From Protula sp. h YS-2021 (Eukaryota > Annelida > Polychaeta > Sabellida > Serpulidae), in the NCBI GenBank assembly GCA_949752745.1, contig OX457033.1, positions 14,304,156 to 14,368,155 on the forward strand: a stretch of DNA of 64,000 nucleotides, written 5' to 3'. The notes below the pieces were generated by a model. That model did not search any database, was not told the DNA's origin, and worked only from the letters and a program-made list of their open reading frames with translations. Below are positions 10,395 through 23,155 of this stretch, piece after piece. Made by a program: the position numbers and the translations under genes. Positions within the stretch are counted from its first letter, which is position 1; every line of letters begins with the position of its first letter.

Positions 10395-11235
10395 CCAGTT
10401 ACAATTATACAATTATATATATTCCACGGATGGAAGTGATGTGTGGGTGACTGGAAATTTAGGACCTAATGAAACATGCTCTATCAATGTTATGACTACG
10501 TAATTGCAATTAGACGCGAGTACAGTTGAGCGGTTGAACATTTTGATACGTTATTTTTTTTGTAACTGGATACGTTTTGTAATTGGATTATGTTTCAAAT
10601 TGGTCACACTTTCGATACCTTCTAACCCCCCTATTCCCCCCACCCCGCCCCCCCCCCCGCTCCCAGTCCCTATGGGTACCGGTATCTGAGGATTGAAAGG
10701 GAATCTCTTGAAAATCAGTTTCTCTTATTCGACAAACAGCATGTACATCTGACGTTATATCACGCTTGATTGATTTTAACAGCTGAGTGGGTAAACTTAC
10801 CTCAAACTCACGTATGTCCTCAAATATTGAATCATTATGAGATGAAAACAAAGTGTGTTTATTGGCCAGAAATAGTTATTTATGGAAGATTAAGCGAAGA
10901 ACTCTTCAATAAAGAAAAACAATAAATTGCTTGTAAACAACAATTCAACGATCGTCAGTCGGCGAAATCCATTGTTATTATGATTATTGTTTATTCTTTG
11001 AACATATTTGAAATGCTCAAACACACTTTAACGGGGCATTTCATTTATAATTTATCTTGCTAAAATTGACTTTATAAAACCAACTAAACGTGCGGTTTCA
11101 AAAACTTAGCTTTTAAACACATAGAACTAGAAAAATAAAGTAGATGTAATAATGGAATGGATATAAACTAAGCTCTTACCATAAAGGAATTCTCATACAT
11201 TTTCAATTTTTCCAGTCATTTCAGCGCATGTGACG
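9320..11235. other. intergenic, AT-rich; no gene seen
   Basis: Simple AT sequence, a (TA)n tract at 10,313 and C/G homopolymer runs at 10,255 and 10,640. AATAAA at about 9,476 and 10,909 might end transcripts. Short frames here have no recognisable domain. Confidence 0.5.
10313..10391. repeat. (TA)n microsatellite, ~39 units
   Basis: Uninterrupted TA dinucleotides. Confidence 0.98.
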
Positions 11236-11240
11236 TCACA

Positions 11241-11502
11241 ATGACGCAAAATTACAACGCACAAAAGTACAGGTTAATTTTAATCGCATGGTTTACTTCT
11301 TTGCTTTATTTAATGAATATTTTGGGGGACAACTATAAAGTAGAGAAAAGGTTGCTGCAATTAGAACTGCACCCGAATCAAACTGGCGCTAATGCATTAT
11401 TGGATACCAATAAAAAACCGGAAGTAGCCGATGTACAAAGGTCGCGTGTCTGGAACAAAGTAGACGATGGTGCCCAAAACGAAGGCAGTCCAGGTGATCC
11501 AG
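11241..11502 (+). CDS. possible alternative first exon of the sulfotransferase gene (type II anchor)
   Basis: ATG at 11241 opens a frame with a short basic N-terminus (QNYNAQKYR) and one hydrophobic segment (LILIAWFTSLLYLMNIL, residues about 11-28), the pattern of a type II Golgi anchor. At 11,502 there is a donor, GATCCAG|GTATGA, that leaves the frame in phase 1. This matches the acceptor of the catalytic exon at 15,001 and the donor phase of the other first exon (13,306). The frame itself continues unspliced to 11,687 (148 residues). Which form is made is unknown. No similarity beyond the topology is seen to the first exon at 12,931. Confidence 0.4.
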
Positions 11503-11825
11503 GTATGAATAAGTATATTTTTTTTGCACTCGATGCAAGCCAACGAATAGTAAACCAAAGTAGCACGGGTGTTTCTTCTGCATGGAGCCCGGATAGCTTG
11601 ATGCAAAAATCATCGAGGTATTTGTGTCTGGATGCAGCACGCATATCCACCTCTCCCGTTGATCTAATTAAAAAATCTCCTCTGTAAAGTTTTTGACTTT
11701 CAACTTATTTGCACTTATGCTTTTTAATTGGGAGTGAAAATTGTATGTCCTCGCTTCAGCGACCATCCGGCTGACGAGCGAATTATCGTATGTTTTTCTA
11801 AAAGGTGGCCCTTTTGTCCAGCTGT

Positions 11826-11986
<161 letters not shown>

Positions 11987-12930
11987 ATTTTATTATTCCT
12001 TTAGTAAATAAAAGACCAGAGCATCGGATTCGACGATGACCCACGCGGGCGCATCAAAGTGACGCGCTTAATATGAATATGACGTACCCATGACCTAAAA
12101 TGGTAAAAACAATGGAATTAACCAAAATAAAACAATAAAAAAAACTGCGTTTGTAAGTAGCTAGTTCAAAATGTAAAAAAAAAATCCGGCTGAGAAAATG
12201 TTTGGTCTTCAAACATTTTCAAAGCATCGCATGTGCATTAATTGCATATCACTTGTAATTTGGCGCATGATAAAAAGATTACGCGCCATGGACGCGTTAG
12301 CAAGTTAAATCTGAGTTTGTGTTGGGATAACAAATTTCGGCTGAAACTATGGACTAGTGGATTACCCATGAACACAGGTTCAAGCCGAATAAAAGTTCTA
12401 GCCAAACAGGTTCTAGCTTAACATAGGTTCGAGTCGAACATAGATTCGAGCCGAACTTAGCTTAGGTTCTAGCCGAACAAAGGTTCTAGCCGAAAGCCAC
12501 AATAGATCAGTCTTATGTTCGTCCATCTGTTTGGCTGTCGTCTTTTGTGTGTACACAAAATGTACGCATTTGTTATTCTTAGGAAGTCCTGTCAATCAAT
12601 CCCGTCATATGCTCTTATTCCAGTGCATTGTCTGGCAAGAGGCTCAGGGAATGAGCAAGGTCGCAATTTGAGTATTTATGAGGTCTCTTGGGGGTGTTGA
12701 ACCTGCAGACCAAATATCTAATACTGTTGCATCGATTAAGTAAATATATTCTATTTTTAAGAACATATATGATTAATATAAGATCAGGCAGTGTACACCA
12801 CTGCGCTAATGGTATTCTGTAGCCATAGAATTGTTTTTCGCTTCTTACTCTGAACCAGAGATGATTCACGATTTAATAAATAAATAAATAAACAGAGCCA
12901 GCATTGTGATATTTATAATAAACAAAGTCA

Positions 12931-13306
12931 ATGCTTGTCGGGATGTGTAAACCCTTGAGAAATATCGTTCAACTTATAACCAGATATTTTACTAATGCAG
13001 ATGGCTATTCACTGAAACAATGGATTTTAATAGCATTTAGTTTTAGTATTGTTATTATTATGTTAGAAACATGTGTTTCTTCGTTTTACGTCAGAGATGA
13101 CGTCATTGATACTCGTTTAGCGCCAAAGAGGATATTCGTTCACTCCGGTATGATAGCCAGTCATTTTATACCCGGATTAGAGAAAACCGATAGGGCTTTG
13201 GAAATAGTTAAAAAATTTAAAAATGTGCTTAGAAATGGGACCCATCCGCAAAATAACAATCTTACAATCTTTGATGATCAAACCAAAATAAGCCCTAAAT
13301 TTGAAG
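12931..13306 (+). CDS. sulfotransferase copy 1, exon 1
   Basis: ATG at 12,931. Donor ttgaag|gtaagg. It encodes the cytoplasmic tail, transmembrane anchor and stem, ending in phase 1. The start matches the ATG of copy 2 (20,592) in an aligned context. Confidence 0.8.
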
Positions 13307-16217
13307 GTAAGGACTGAACGCTTGGGTGAAACTTGGGAAGTGGGAGGATGGGGGGGGGGGGGGGGGGACGAAGCAACCGCCCAACCGTACACGCTCGTAC
13401 ATGACAAAAGATGAATTTTCTTATCGGTAGAAGTTTTCCAAATTGTTCCACTGCAAATTATAAATCTGAACCGATTTTTTTATTTTAAGAAGTTGCTCTT
13501 TAGTAATTTTTGTTCCCACCTGCAAACAAGGTTTGCAAATGGGTATGTTTTGCTAAAATTCTGGCTGTTTATTCCTTCCTTTTTTGTTTTTTGTTTTCGT
13601 CTCGGAGGACGATGAAATTTGGCAAAAAGATAGATCGTAATGAGGTGTCGTGAAATCCGCAAATTCTTTTGAACTTGACCTTGAAAGTCAAGGTCAAATT
13701 GAGGTCAAAATATTTCTCAAATCCCTACTCATCACGAAAAATTGCTGGAAATAGCGCTTAAATCCTTGTTTCAATACGTGTACGGTGTCAGTAGGCAGTA
13801 ACATCATGGACTGAATCTCAACAATCAGGGTCAAGGTCAAGGTTATGTGACCTTTGTGTATCACAATCCGTTAGAGAAAAACTGTCCATTATCTCGAAAA
13901 CGGTTAGAGATAGATGATTTTGAGTTTATTTCCGATCATTTTGGGCGTTAAACGTTATATAAGATGTATCTGGGTGATCGTGACCTCTTCCGTCATGGTC
14001 AAGGTCAAAAACCGGAAGTTGACCATTATCTCGAAAACGGTTAGAGATAGAGCGATTTTGAGCTTATTTTCGACCCTTTGGGCCTAAAAGACGCTATATC
14101 AGAGGCACCTCGGTGACCTTGACCTCCTCCGTCATGGTCAAGGTCAATAACAGAAAGTTGACCATTACCTTGAAAACGGTTAGAAAACTGAATTTGATTA
14201 TTTGTACCCAAAAGAGATTACATTATATTTACTTATATGTGCTCGTTCAGGGTAATAACTCGGAAGCTGATAATTATGTCGAAACACTAAAAAATGTATC
14301 TTTGACCAGATAGATTGTACCATTGTAAGCGGGTGCCATTTCGCTACGTGTAGCGAAATTCGGTCTAGTTTAAATATTTAAATTAATTTAATTTTAAATA
14401 TTTAAATATGGTGAAGAGAGCAGCTTGAATGATATTCAATACAAATTGATTTTTCATCCTGCCGTCATTCGACCTTCACCCTTCCTGGAGCAGTCCAGTC
14501 GTTTTCTTCACCCACTGTTTAATTCCACCCTGGCTGAAGATGCCGCATTCCTGTTGCATAAAAAACTCTGAGCTGGTGATAAAAAGTACAGGTTAACTAT
14601 GAAGTTCTAAATGAGCTCCATCGATATCGCTTCGTGCTTATTTTGAATGTTATTCATTGATTACCCAGAGTGAACAGATGCTAGATGAAGTCGTGGAATC
14701 CATATTTGAAACTCGAGCGTGTCGATGTGTCTCTATTGGGCGGTGGGGGAGGGGGTGGGGGAGGGGAGGGAGTACGGAAGTACCACTTAAAACCGGGCGC
14801 TTTGATCTATTCAGTTTTCCTTAGAAAATTACAATCAATAACGAGTTTCATTAAAAAATATTTACGTGATATTTGGAAGTTTCTGTCTTATAAAGTATTT
14901 CTTTTTACAAGAATGATGATTTGTTTGGTTAATTATCTGATACTGATGGCATTCCAATGTACTGAAATTGACTTAATATGAATTCCGTATGGCGTTTCAG
15001 ATACCCACGAATCCGTTCTGGAAAAAGAAAGGAACCAAAGCTTAGCGGTTCAAACCACACTTGTACGGGGTGATCCGTCAGCGAATCTATCAGGCGGGAA
15101 TTCGGTTACCCAAACGTCATCACAACAACGCATGGACAAAGTTTTCCCGCCATTCAAAACGCGCATGTCGAATAAAACAACCGAAGATCAACCTCAAAAT
15201 CGAAACGTGATCCCTCAACAGTGGGTCAATTTCAGGGCTGACAGCGAGCCTCGGATTAATCCTAATATGACAGCGAATTCGAACAGCGTTTCTATATGTT
15301 CTCAGGCCACACGAAAACAATTTCTTCGTGAAATGTGTGACAAAAGAGACAAAAATCTTGATCGCCACTTCAGCGTCAGACCGAGGATATTGATAGACAG
15401 CAAGCACAAATTAGGTTACTGTTTTATCTACAAAGCCGGGAGTACATCCTGGATCCACACTCTTTTTGTGGCTAATGGGGCCAGATCCAGACAAAGAATG
15501 GATCAGATTCTCAGAAAGACTCCTATCGGAAACTCTGTCCACATGCCAGCTGTTCAAAAAACAGCTCATTTGTCCATACAGCATTACAACGAACATGTTC
15601 ATAAAGAATTAACAAAATTTCTAGTCGTACGGCATCCATTTGACAGACTAATATCGGGATATTACCAAAAATTTGCCACGGATGTGGATGCATGGTTTCG
15701 TCCATTGCGCAGTTCCTTACGGGAGATATACGCCAAAAAAGATAATAACAACCAGACACAGACACAACCAACACAGAGAAACAGGAAAAAGCCCTACAAG
15801 AGCGTTACATTCGCGGAGTTCGTCAATTTCATTATTGATGAATACCATCACCGGAAACACATAAAAACGTTACAAAAGGGGCACCAGGAACATTTTGTGA
15901 GTTATTTTACCATCTGTGATCCGTGCTCTATTCACTACGATTTTATTCTCCGAACAGAGACAAACGACGACGATTCGAAATATATTCTAGATTTAATCAA
16001 TCTCCATCGTGATTTCATGCATGATGTGAACTTCAATGAGGCCCCCGAAAGGACTCATATTCGGAGTATAGAAAAATATCTTCCTGAATTCAAGACATTG
16101 AGCGACTATCAAATTACGGAATTGCTGCGTATCTATAAACATGATTTAGATTTATTTGGGTATGCTTTTGAAATCGAAAACCAAAGAACTTCGTGTTCAA
16201 TAGGAAAATGCTGTTAG
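12931..16217 (+). CDS. carbohydrate sulfotransferase (CHST8-14 / Sulfotransfer_2 type), copy 1
   Basis: Exons 12931-13306 and 15001-16217 join in phase 1 to give 530 residues plus stop. Exon 1 encodes a type II anchor (WILIAFSFSIVIIML, residues about 33-47) and stem. Exon 2 has the two PAPS-binding motifs: 5'-PSB YKAGSTSW (about residue 269) and 3'-PSB VRHPFDRLISGYY (about residue 335). It also has CDPCSIHYDFILRTE, matching the CxPC-x-YDF(I/V) motif of the HNK-1 and chondroitin/dermatan 4-O-sulfotransferase family. These Golgi enzymes move sulfate from PAPS to a glycan sugar; the acceptor cannot be told from sequence. The length is typical once the long stem is counted. All key motifs are intact and AATAAA lies at 16,331. 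The closest relative is the copy at 20,592-23,002. Confidence 0.85.
13340..13368. repeat. poly-G run next to the exon 1 donor
   Basis: A G run interrupted once, 35 bases after the donor of sulfotransferase exon 1. It is absent in copy 2. Confidence 0.8.
13497..14370. mobile_element. insertion of a TCAAGGTCA-rich repeat in the sulfotransferase intron
   Basis: The equivalent intron of copy 2 (about 21,110-21,150) lacks this ~870 bp, which gives the borders. It contains several direct and inverted TCAAGGTCA words and two copies of the block starting GTCAAGGTCAAAAACCGGAA and ending near GAGCTTATTTTCGA. It ends with TAGCGAAATTCGGTCTAGT. A second member sits at about 26,500-26,937. No coding capacity. 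Confidence 0.75.
15001..16217 (+). CDS. sulfotransferase copy 1, catalytic exon 2
   Basis: Acceptor tttcag|atacc, phase 1, stop TAG at 16,215. It carries the whole catalytic domain. The first in-frame ATG of the exon is at 15,132, so a frame search alone gives only 361 residues; the spliced protein is longer. Confidence 0.9.
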
Positions 16218-17112
16218 AGATATGAAAATTATATCTGTATGTTACTATCGGTATTTTATTGTATTATCAAAACTTAAAATGGGGAAAGATAAATAGGATG
16301 ATTGACACAAAAGAAAGTCTGAGTTATTCTAATAAATATCGCGTGTTCACTCAGCACCTCATGCCGCTGAATTGTTTTTCTTTATCTGTATTAGTATGTC
16401 ATATCATGGTACGCCAACTTATAATTACAATTAGTGCTTAGTAGAAGGTTATTAATATGTTGGCTTATTTTTTACATTTAGTTTTTTCTCTGTGATTTTT
16501 TTATTTACTTTAGAATTCGAAATAATGTCCACTGGTATAACGCACAGCGACAAAACGCCCGCAGACAGAGAGGTTTTTTGTCATTTTTTAAATGTTTTTA
16601 CAATGTTTCATTTATTAATTGCTTACTCCTGGAGAAACTGCAAAGCTTTCGCAAACTTTGTTTTTATTTTTATTTTCAAAGTATGGTATACCCTTTGATT
16701 CCGCTCAATAAAAAATTAAAACTTAAAAAAGATGACGATTCAAAGACAATCCCTTGTTTTGAATCCCCACTGCTTTGGTCACGATGTTTTTAAATCATTA
16801 TCTTTTCTTTAAATAATTAGATTTCTGAAGAGTATTCTTGAGCATTGCACATATTCTGCACTAAGTTTCATTACAGAATTGTCGCCATGATTTTGACCGT
16901 TTGTGTCCTGATCCCTTAAATTTGGAAAAAAGCGCCTTCTGTTTCGGACTTCTGTGGGCACTAGGGGAAAGGATATATACATCTGTGGTCACGACCACAG
17001 ATCAACGGCCTATTAACGTCTATGACACAACAGCGAATAGATTTAGCATTGAATAAACGCTACTTTTGGTCACAATCATTTTCTTCGACGTCTAATCAAC
17101 GGTTTTTGGTGC

Positions 17113-17541
17113 TACGTCTAAAGGCCGCTTTACATGGCAGGCCATGCTCAAATTAAAAACTCACGAGCAAAGCGTACATCGAAATTCAAGGAGTTTACAC
17201 AGTGCAGCACCGAATTCCTTGATTACCACATAACGACATTTTAATGGCCAAGCTGACCCACTTACCTCGGGGTTCAGTTGAAAATAGCTCCTTTTCCCCC
17301 ACTTTTAATGGCTTTAAGCAACTGGCGTGGCATCCAGTTGAGACGCTTATCGGTTAATCTCTTTAATGTGGTCTGATTAACATATCTGTGCTATCCGCGA
17401 CGGGCTCTATTTCCGCGAGCTTGCTGCGTGACGACGGATGGGTCACAAAAATCATAACAACTTTGTGTTTACACGATACAGCTTGCTGCCATGAGGAAAC
17501 CCATACACCAAAAACGCATCGTGTAAAGCGGGTGTAACGGA
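17113..17541. mobile_element. MITE-like insertion with inverted GGCCGCTTTACA ends
   Basis: Left end AAAGGCCGCTTTACATG and right end CATCGTGTAAAGCGGGTG are inverted relatives. Unit 2 reads straight through the equivalent site (near 27,663), giving an empty site. No coding capacity. Confidence 0.65.
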
Positions 17542-17884
17542 CATTCAGACTCCAGCAATGCAGACATCCTTTGGCATTGATAGAGTTTCCTTTGACCCCG
17601 AGTGGGCTAGAATAACTTTCTTTTGTTGATAAGTCAGACGATATAAGAGAGGTGGGTTTAGATCCTGACCTGTAACAATCTCACACTATACCCACGTCAA
17701 AAAATTAAGATTAATTGTCTTACCCATCTCATTTAGACGAACTGTCGCAGAGGTATCGTCGCTTTGTGAATTATAGCCAGATTAATTGTTGATAGATGAA
17801 TGGCTGTATAAATAGCTTTTATTGCCTGTGAATAGGGGCAATGAAAGACCAATGCAGTATTATGTCCGGTGTGGTATCCAGACA

Positions 17885-18135
17885 TTTTGTCCAAGTGAAT
17901 TTGGTAAAAGGCAGTTTGCCAAAGGTAATTCAGTCAAAAGTGAAACCCGATACATTTTGTCGAAATCTATAATTCATTACTGGATGTTGTTTTATTAAGA
18001 AAAGGAAGAGTATTTTTATTTTCCTCCAAAAATCTACAAAAACAGATTTATATTGACCTGCACTCACACGAAGTTCACTTTCGACAAAATGTCTCTCGAC
18101 AAAGTGTTTTTCGACAAAACGTCGGCAATTCGCTC
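17885..18135. mobile_element. insertion with repeated CGACAAAATGT words at both ends
   Basis: ACATTTTGTC appears twice at the left and CGACAAAATGT-like words three times at the right in the opposite sense, giving loosely inverted ends. It is absent from the matching place in unit 2 (about 27,930). The borders are approximate. Confidence 0.5.
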
Positions 18136-20591
18136 AGGGTATTTGGCATCTGAGTAAGCTAAAAACTCTATTATATATATCAAAAATACAGAGAATTACC
18201 TGTCATATTAACTACCTAATATTGATTACAAACCCCTAGTCGAAATTTCAGAGAATCCTTGAAGGGATGGCACTGTACTGTTGGGACGAAAGCTCGGCAA
18301 TACGCTTGGCGACAATTTGTGCATTGTGCAACATTATGCATATAAACAAGCGGACTTAAGTGCAGAATTCGGCAATTCATCTTTTTTCTTTGAATTTTGA
18401 AAAATGTTACCCCTGAGTTCCTGTAATTGGTATCAATAAAAGGGTTTTTCAGTGAAGAGATACTTCGGCCGTCGTTCAACTCTAATCAATGCAGAAAGTG
18501 CAAAAGAAGAGATACTCCGAAGTTCAATATATTCATGAGAGGTTAAGGTTAAAGAAAGGGACATTCCATCAGTGTCATATGATGCCAAAATACTACAGGC
18601 CATTCGCTTTTAATCTATATATTTGAAATAAAGGCGGGATTTAATTAAGTATCTTTGATGAGGTGCACAACTCGTCCATGAGTTAAACCCATAATGCTTC
18701 CCTGCACCCAGATGTTTAGAAAAGATGGGCGGTGTTTTCCAAAGTCAAACCCATCCACCACCTTCCAAAAATATATATTTATGCAACTTTGTTGTTCAGC
18801 CACATTGTCGCACTTTCCATTTCCGTCGATTTGTCGACAGGGTAATTGTTACTTGGAGAATTGTCATCAGACGTATTGCCACCTAGTTTTTTATCACTTG
18901 ACGAATTGTGCTCTCTTGGAGCATATTTATAGACATAACAAAGTCGATCGGACAAAATGTTTGGCTCCGTCAGCATTTAATCACGTGTGAGCAAAAGTGC
19001 ATCTCAGATATAATGATCGCAACCTTCGTGTGGGGTTAAAAAGAATGCCAGAGAAATACAAGTAGGATATACTGCGTTGTTTGTTGCTTTATGGACCTTG
19101 ATAAATTTTCCTCAGTCACATGTTTCAGACAATATTAAGAACTCATTAGTGATTCCCATTGGATTTACGTTTAAGCAACTTATAAAACTGCAGTTTGTTT
19201 GTTCTATGAATCCATCGTGTTCTTAAGGTTTTAATATGTTATATACCGCTTTAGTGATCTTTGAAATAGCTGATGGAATCAACGCATCAAGTATCAAGAA
19301 TTAAAGATGAGTAAAGTTGAATGATAAAGTTAAATGATATTCACAAAAGACGCCTGCTGTATAAGACTATATGGCCAGCCATGTATTACAATTATTTGCT
19401 TTTATTATTATTTATAAATAAATTAAAGTAAATTATACTTCTTTTACTTTTTTATTTGTTTTATTTGTTATATCACTTACAAACATCCATTACCCATACA
19501 AACAAAAACAATGAATGATCGGTCCAAATATGTAATTGCATCTTCAATTACTTTCGTATGATAGGCTTTGTTTGTCAAAGCGCTAATTAAATGCGTGTAG
19601 TAATGATTTGCTACATGATCTGATGAGTAACAACAGTTATTATGTTATATTATGTTATCTTCAGACCTTACATAGACATTTTTAAGCTACTTATATGATA
19701 TCGGTATATTTTTATAACTTACATAAAGAAATTAGGAAATGCTTCTTTTGTTTTCTGCTAAACAACATCATACACTGCAGTTTGCATTATTCATATTAAT
19801 AGAAAGCAAAACAAAACAAAAAAGAAAGAAAAAGAAATAGTGTCAGTATAAAGTCACATTTTTTTCAGTTAGATAGTAGTTCATATTTGTGATCTCTTGT
19901 TTTATCTATTGATCAAAGTATGACAACACATTTCAGGTGCGAATAGTAGCAGATTGTACTGATCCGTGTGTGTATCGTCCTTGTAATATTTCATTTAAAT
20001 GAAAATGAAAAAAACATTGCTTATTTTTAAGTTTGTTTGTGGAAAATTAAATACGAATGTAGGTGTGATGGTAGCTGTGACAACGCATGATCCAATGCCA
20101 GTCTTGAAGCGAAGCTCCTTATCACATTATAAAGAAACTAACTAATGTAACAAAAACTTAGCGACAATTAATTTAATGGTGCAAGTGATTGCGCAGCACA
20201 AACTAGACATCTGTTTCTGTAGGCATGAAGAGAACTGTTATATGGAAATTCCACCCATCCGACGTCTGATTCTAGAAGAATTGATCAATCAATCAATCAA
20301 TCAATCGGAAGCCAGTTATCCTGCAACTGTTCACTGAGGACCCTTTATTGTCCAAATTTATAAATATCATCACATAATTTTAGTTGTACAAAAATATATA
20401 TATTTAATAAAGAACATCCCAATTTTCATCCATGTTAAATAAGTTCTTTGGTTCCTCTGCAACAGCAACTGTGGTAATTATTCTTTCTTATTTGCGACAA
20501 AACGCAACAACTTTACCGCCGCCCACACAGCCTAATGAGTGTTTCAGCGTCAGTAGCCTCAGCATTATGATATTTATAATGAACAAAGTCA

Positions 20592-23002
20592 ATGCTTGTC
20601 GGGATGGGTAAACCCTTGAGGAATATCGTCCAACTTATAACCATATATTTTACTGGTGCATACAGTGGATTTTCACTCAAACAATGGATTTTAATAGCGT
20701 TTAGTTTTAGTATTGTTGTTATTATGTTTGAAACTTGTGTATCTTCGTTTTACGTAAGAGATGACGTCATTGATATTCGTTTAGCGCCAAAGAGGATATT
20801 CATTCACTCCGGTATGATAGCCAGTCATTTTATATCCGGATTAGAATAAAACAGTAAGGCTTCGGAAATTATTAAGAATTTAGAAAATGTGTTGAGACAT
20901 ATGACCCAGCTATAGAATAACAAAGTTACAATGTTTGATGCTCGAACCAAAATAAGCCTTAAAATTAAAGATAAGAACTGGGGGTGAAATTTGGGAAGTG
21001 GGAAGAGGAGGAGTGGAGCACGGGCCAACCGTACACGCTAGTAAATGACAAAAGATATAAGTTTGCCAAATTGTTCAACTACAAACTATAAATCTGAACA
21101 GCTTTTTTATGTTAAGACTTACTCTTTCAAATTCTCGTTTAAATATTTAATTTAAATAAATTTAATTGAAAATATTAAATATGGTAAAATATGGTAAAGA
21201 GACTAGCTTGAATATATGAAATATATCATAAATATTCATCTTACCGTCATTCGACCTTCACTCTTCACACTTCCTGGTGCAGTCTTTCTTCGCCCAATGT
21301 CTTAATTCCCCCAAAACCTGAAGTTGGCGCGTTCCTGTTGCATAAAAAGTTAGCCTTGTTATATAAATGCAGGCTAACTATGAAGTTCTAAATGAGCTCC
21401 ATCGAAAACGCTTCGTGCTTGTTTTGAATGTTATCCATTGATTACCAAGAGCGAATAGGTGCTAGATGAAATCGTTGAATTCTTATATGAAGCCCGGGCG
21501 TGTCAAATTTGTCTGTATGGGGTTGGGAAGAGGGGAGGGGGAGTGGAACTCAAAACGACTATTTTAAACTTTTCAGTTTTCCTTACAAAATTGTAAGCAA
21601 TAATGAGCTTCATAAAAAGTATTGACGTGATATTGGGAAGTTTCTGTCTTATAAAATATACTTCTATTTACAAGAGAGATGATTTAATTGATTTATTGGT
21701 TTATTGGATAATACTGATATTCCCGTGCATGTACTGAAATGAATTCCTGATGATGAACTCACTGTATCCGTTCTTGAAAAAGAAAGGAACCAAAGCTTAG
21801 GGGTTAAAACCAAACTCGTACCTGATGAAACGCTGCTGCGCAATTCGTCAGCGAATATACCAACCAGAGATTCGCTTACGCAAAAGTCACCACAACAGCG
21901 TTTGAACAAAGTATTCCTATCATTTAAAAGGTACAAATCAGATAAAACAACTGAAAACCAACCGTTAAAACCAAACGCGATCCCTCAACAGTGGACCAAC
22001 TTCAGTGTTGATAACGATCCTAAGATAAATCCTAATATGACGGCAAATGCGGATGACAGCGTTTCTATATGCTCTCAGGCCACACGAAAACAATTTCTTC
22101 GTGAAATGTGTGCAAAAAGAGACAAAAATCTTGATCGCTACTTCAGCGTCAGACCGAAGATATTGATAGACACCAAGCACAAAATGGGTTACTGCATTAT
22201 CTACAAAGCCGGGAGTACATCCTGGATCCAGACTCTTTTTGTGGCCAATGGGGCCAGATCCAGACAAAGAATGGATCAGATTCTCAGAAAGACTCCTATC
22301 GGAAACTCTGTCCACATGCCAGCTGTTCCAAAAACAGCTCATTTGTCCATACAGCATTACAAAGAACATGCCCATAAAGAATTAACTAAATTTCTAGTCG
22401 TGCGACATCCATTTGATAGACTAATATCGGGATATTACCAAAAATTTGCCACAGATGTGGACGAATGGTTTCGTCCATTGCGCAATTCCTTACGAGAGAT
22501 ATACGCCAAAAAAGACGATAACAACCACACACACACACAACCAACACAGAGAAACGCGAAGAAACCCTACAAGAGCGTTACATTCGCGGAGTTCGTCAAT
22601 TTCATTATTGATGAATACCATCACCGGAAACACATAAAAACGTTACAAAAGGGATTCCAGGAACATTTTGTGAGTTATTTTACCATTTGCGATCCGTGCT
22701 CCATTGACTACGATTTTATTCTCCGAACAGAGACAAATGACGACGATTCGAAATATATTCTAGATTTAATCAATCTCCATCGTGATTTCATGCATGATGT
22801 GAATTTCAATGAGGCCCCAGAAAGGACTCATTTTCGGAGTATAGAAAAATATCTTCCTGAATTCAAGACATTGAGCGACTTTCAAATTAAGGAATTGCTG
22901 CGTATCTATAAACATGATTTAGATTTGTTTGGGTATGCTTTTCAAATCGAAAACCAAAGAGCTTCGTGTTCAATAGAAACAAGTGATGAAAAATGCTGTT
23001 AG
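20592..23002 (+). pseudogene. carbohydrate sulfotransferase copy 2, first exon broken, catalytic exon intact
   Basis: Exon 1 (20592-20970 by alignment with copy 1) has an AAA to TAA stop at 20,847, a second stop (TAG at 20,913), and the donor GT changed to AT at 20,971. The acceptor TTTCAG of copy 1 is gone at about 21,755. Yet the catalytic exon (about 21,767-23,002) is open throughout, roughly 410 codons, with the 5'-PSB YKAGSTSW, the 3'-PSB VRHPFDRLISGYY and the CDPCSIDYDF motif all kept. The codon equal to the first ATG of exon 2 in copy 1 is TTG here; the first in-frame ATG is at 22,037. Either it is a recent pseudogene, or it is transcribed from another start and makes a protein without the normal anchor. 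The C-terminus has an extra ETSDE. Confidence 0.75.
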
Positions 23003-23155
23003 AGATATGATAATTACAATTTTTATAACTGTATTTTATAACATCATCAAAACCTTTAAAAAAGAAAGAAAAAGAGGATGATTGAGACAAAGATTCTTAG
23101 TTATTCTAATAAATATCGCGTGTTCACTATCAGCACCTCATGCCACTGAATTGAT
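23003..23155 (+). other. 3' flank of copy 2, matching unit 1
   Basis: AATAAA at 23,108 matches the signal of copy 1 at 16,331. The match to unit 1 stops at about 23,155 where an insertion begins. Confidence 0.6.

Larger units (their letters stand above)
12893..20559 (+). repeat. segmental duplication unit 1 (sulfotransferase gene plus 3' flank)
   Basis: It starts CAGCATTGTGATATTTATAA and is followed head-to-tail by unit 2, which starts with nearly the same sequence at about 20,566. The 3' flank (16,230-20,540) can be followed piecewise in unit 2 to about 30,900, with insertions in one or the other copy. Confidence 0.85.
16218..20559. other. 3' flank of sulfotransferase copy 1; no gene seen
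   Basis: AT-rich non-coding sequence, mirrored in unit 2 at 23,000-30,900. It carries two insertions missing from unit 2: 17,113-17,541 and about 17,885-18,130. AATAAA at 16,331 is the likely poly(A) signal. Short frames here are not conserved in unit 2. Confidence 0.6.

Noticed and set aside
15120..15774. Minus-strand frames over the sulfotransferase exon
   Set aside because: Antisense shadows; the same shadows recur at copy 2 because the exon is duplicated.
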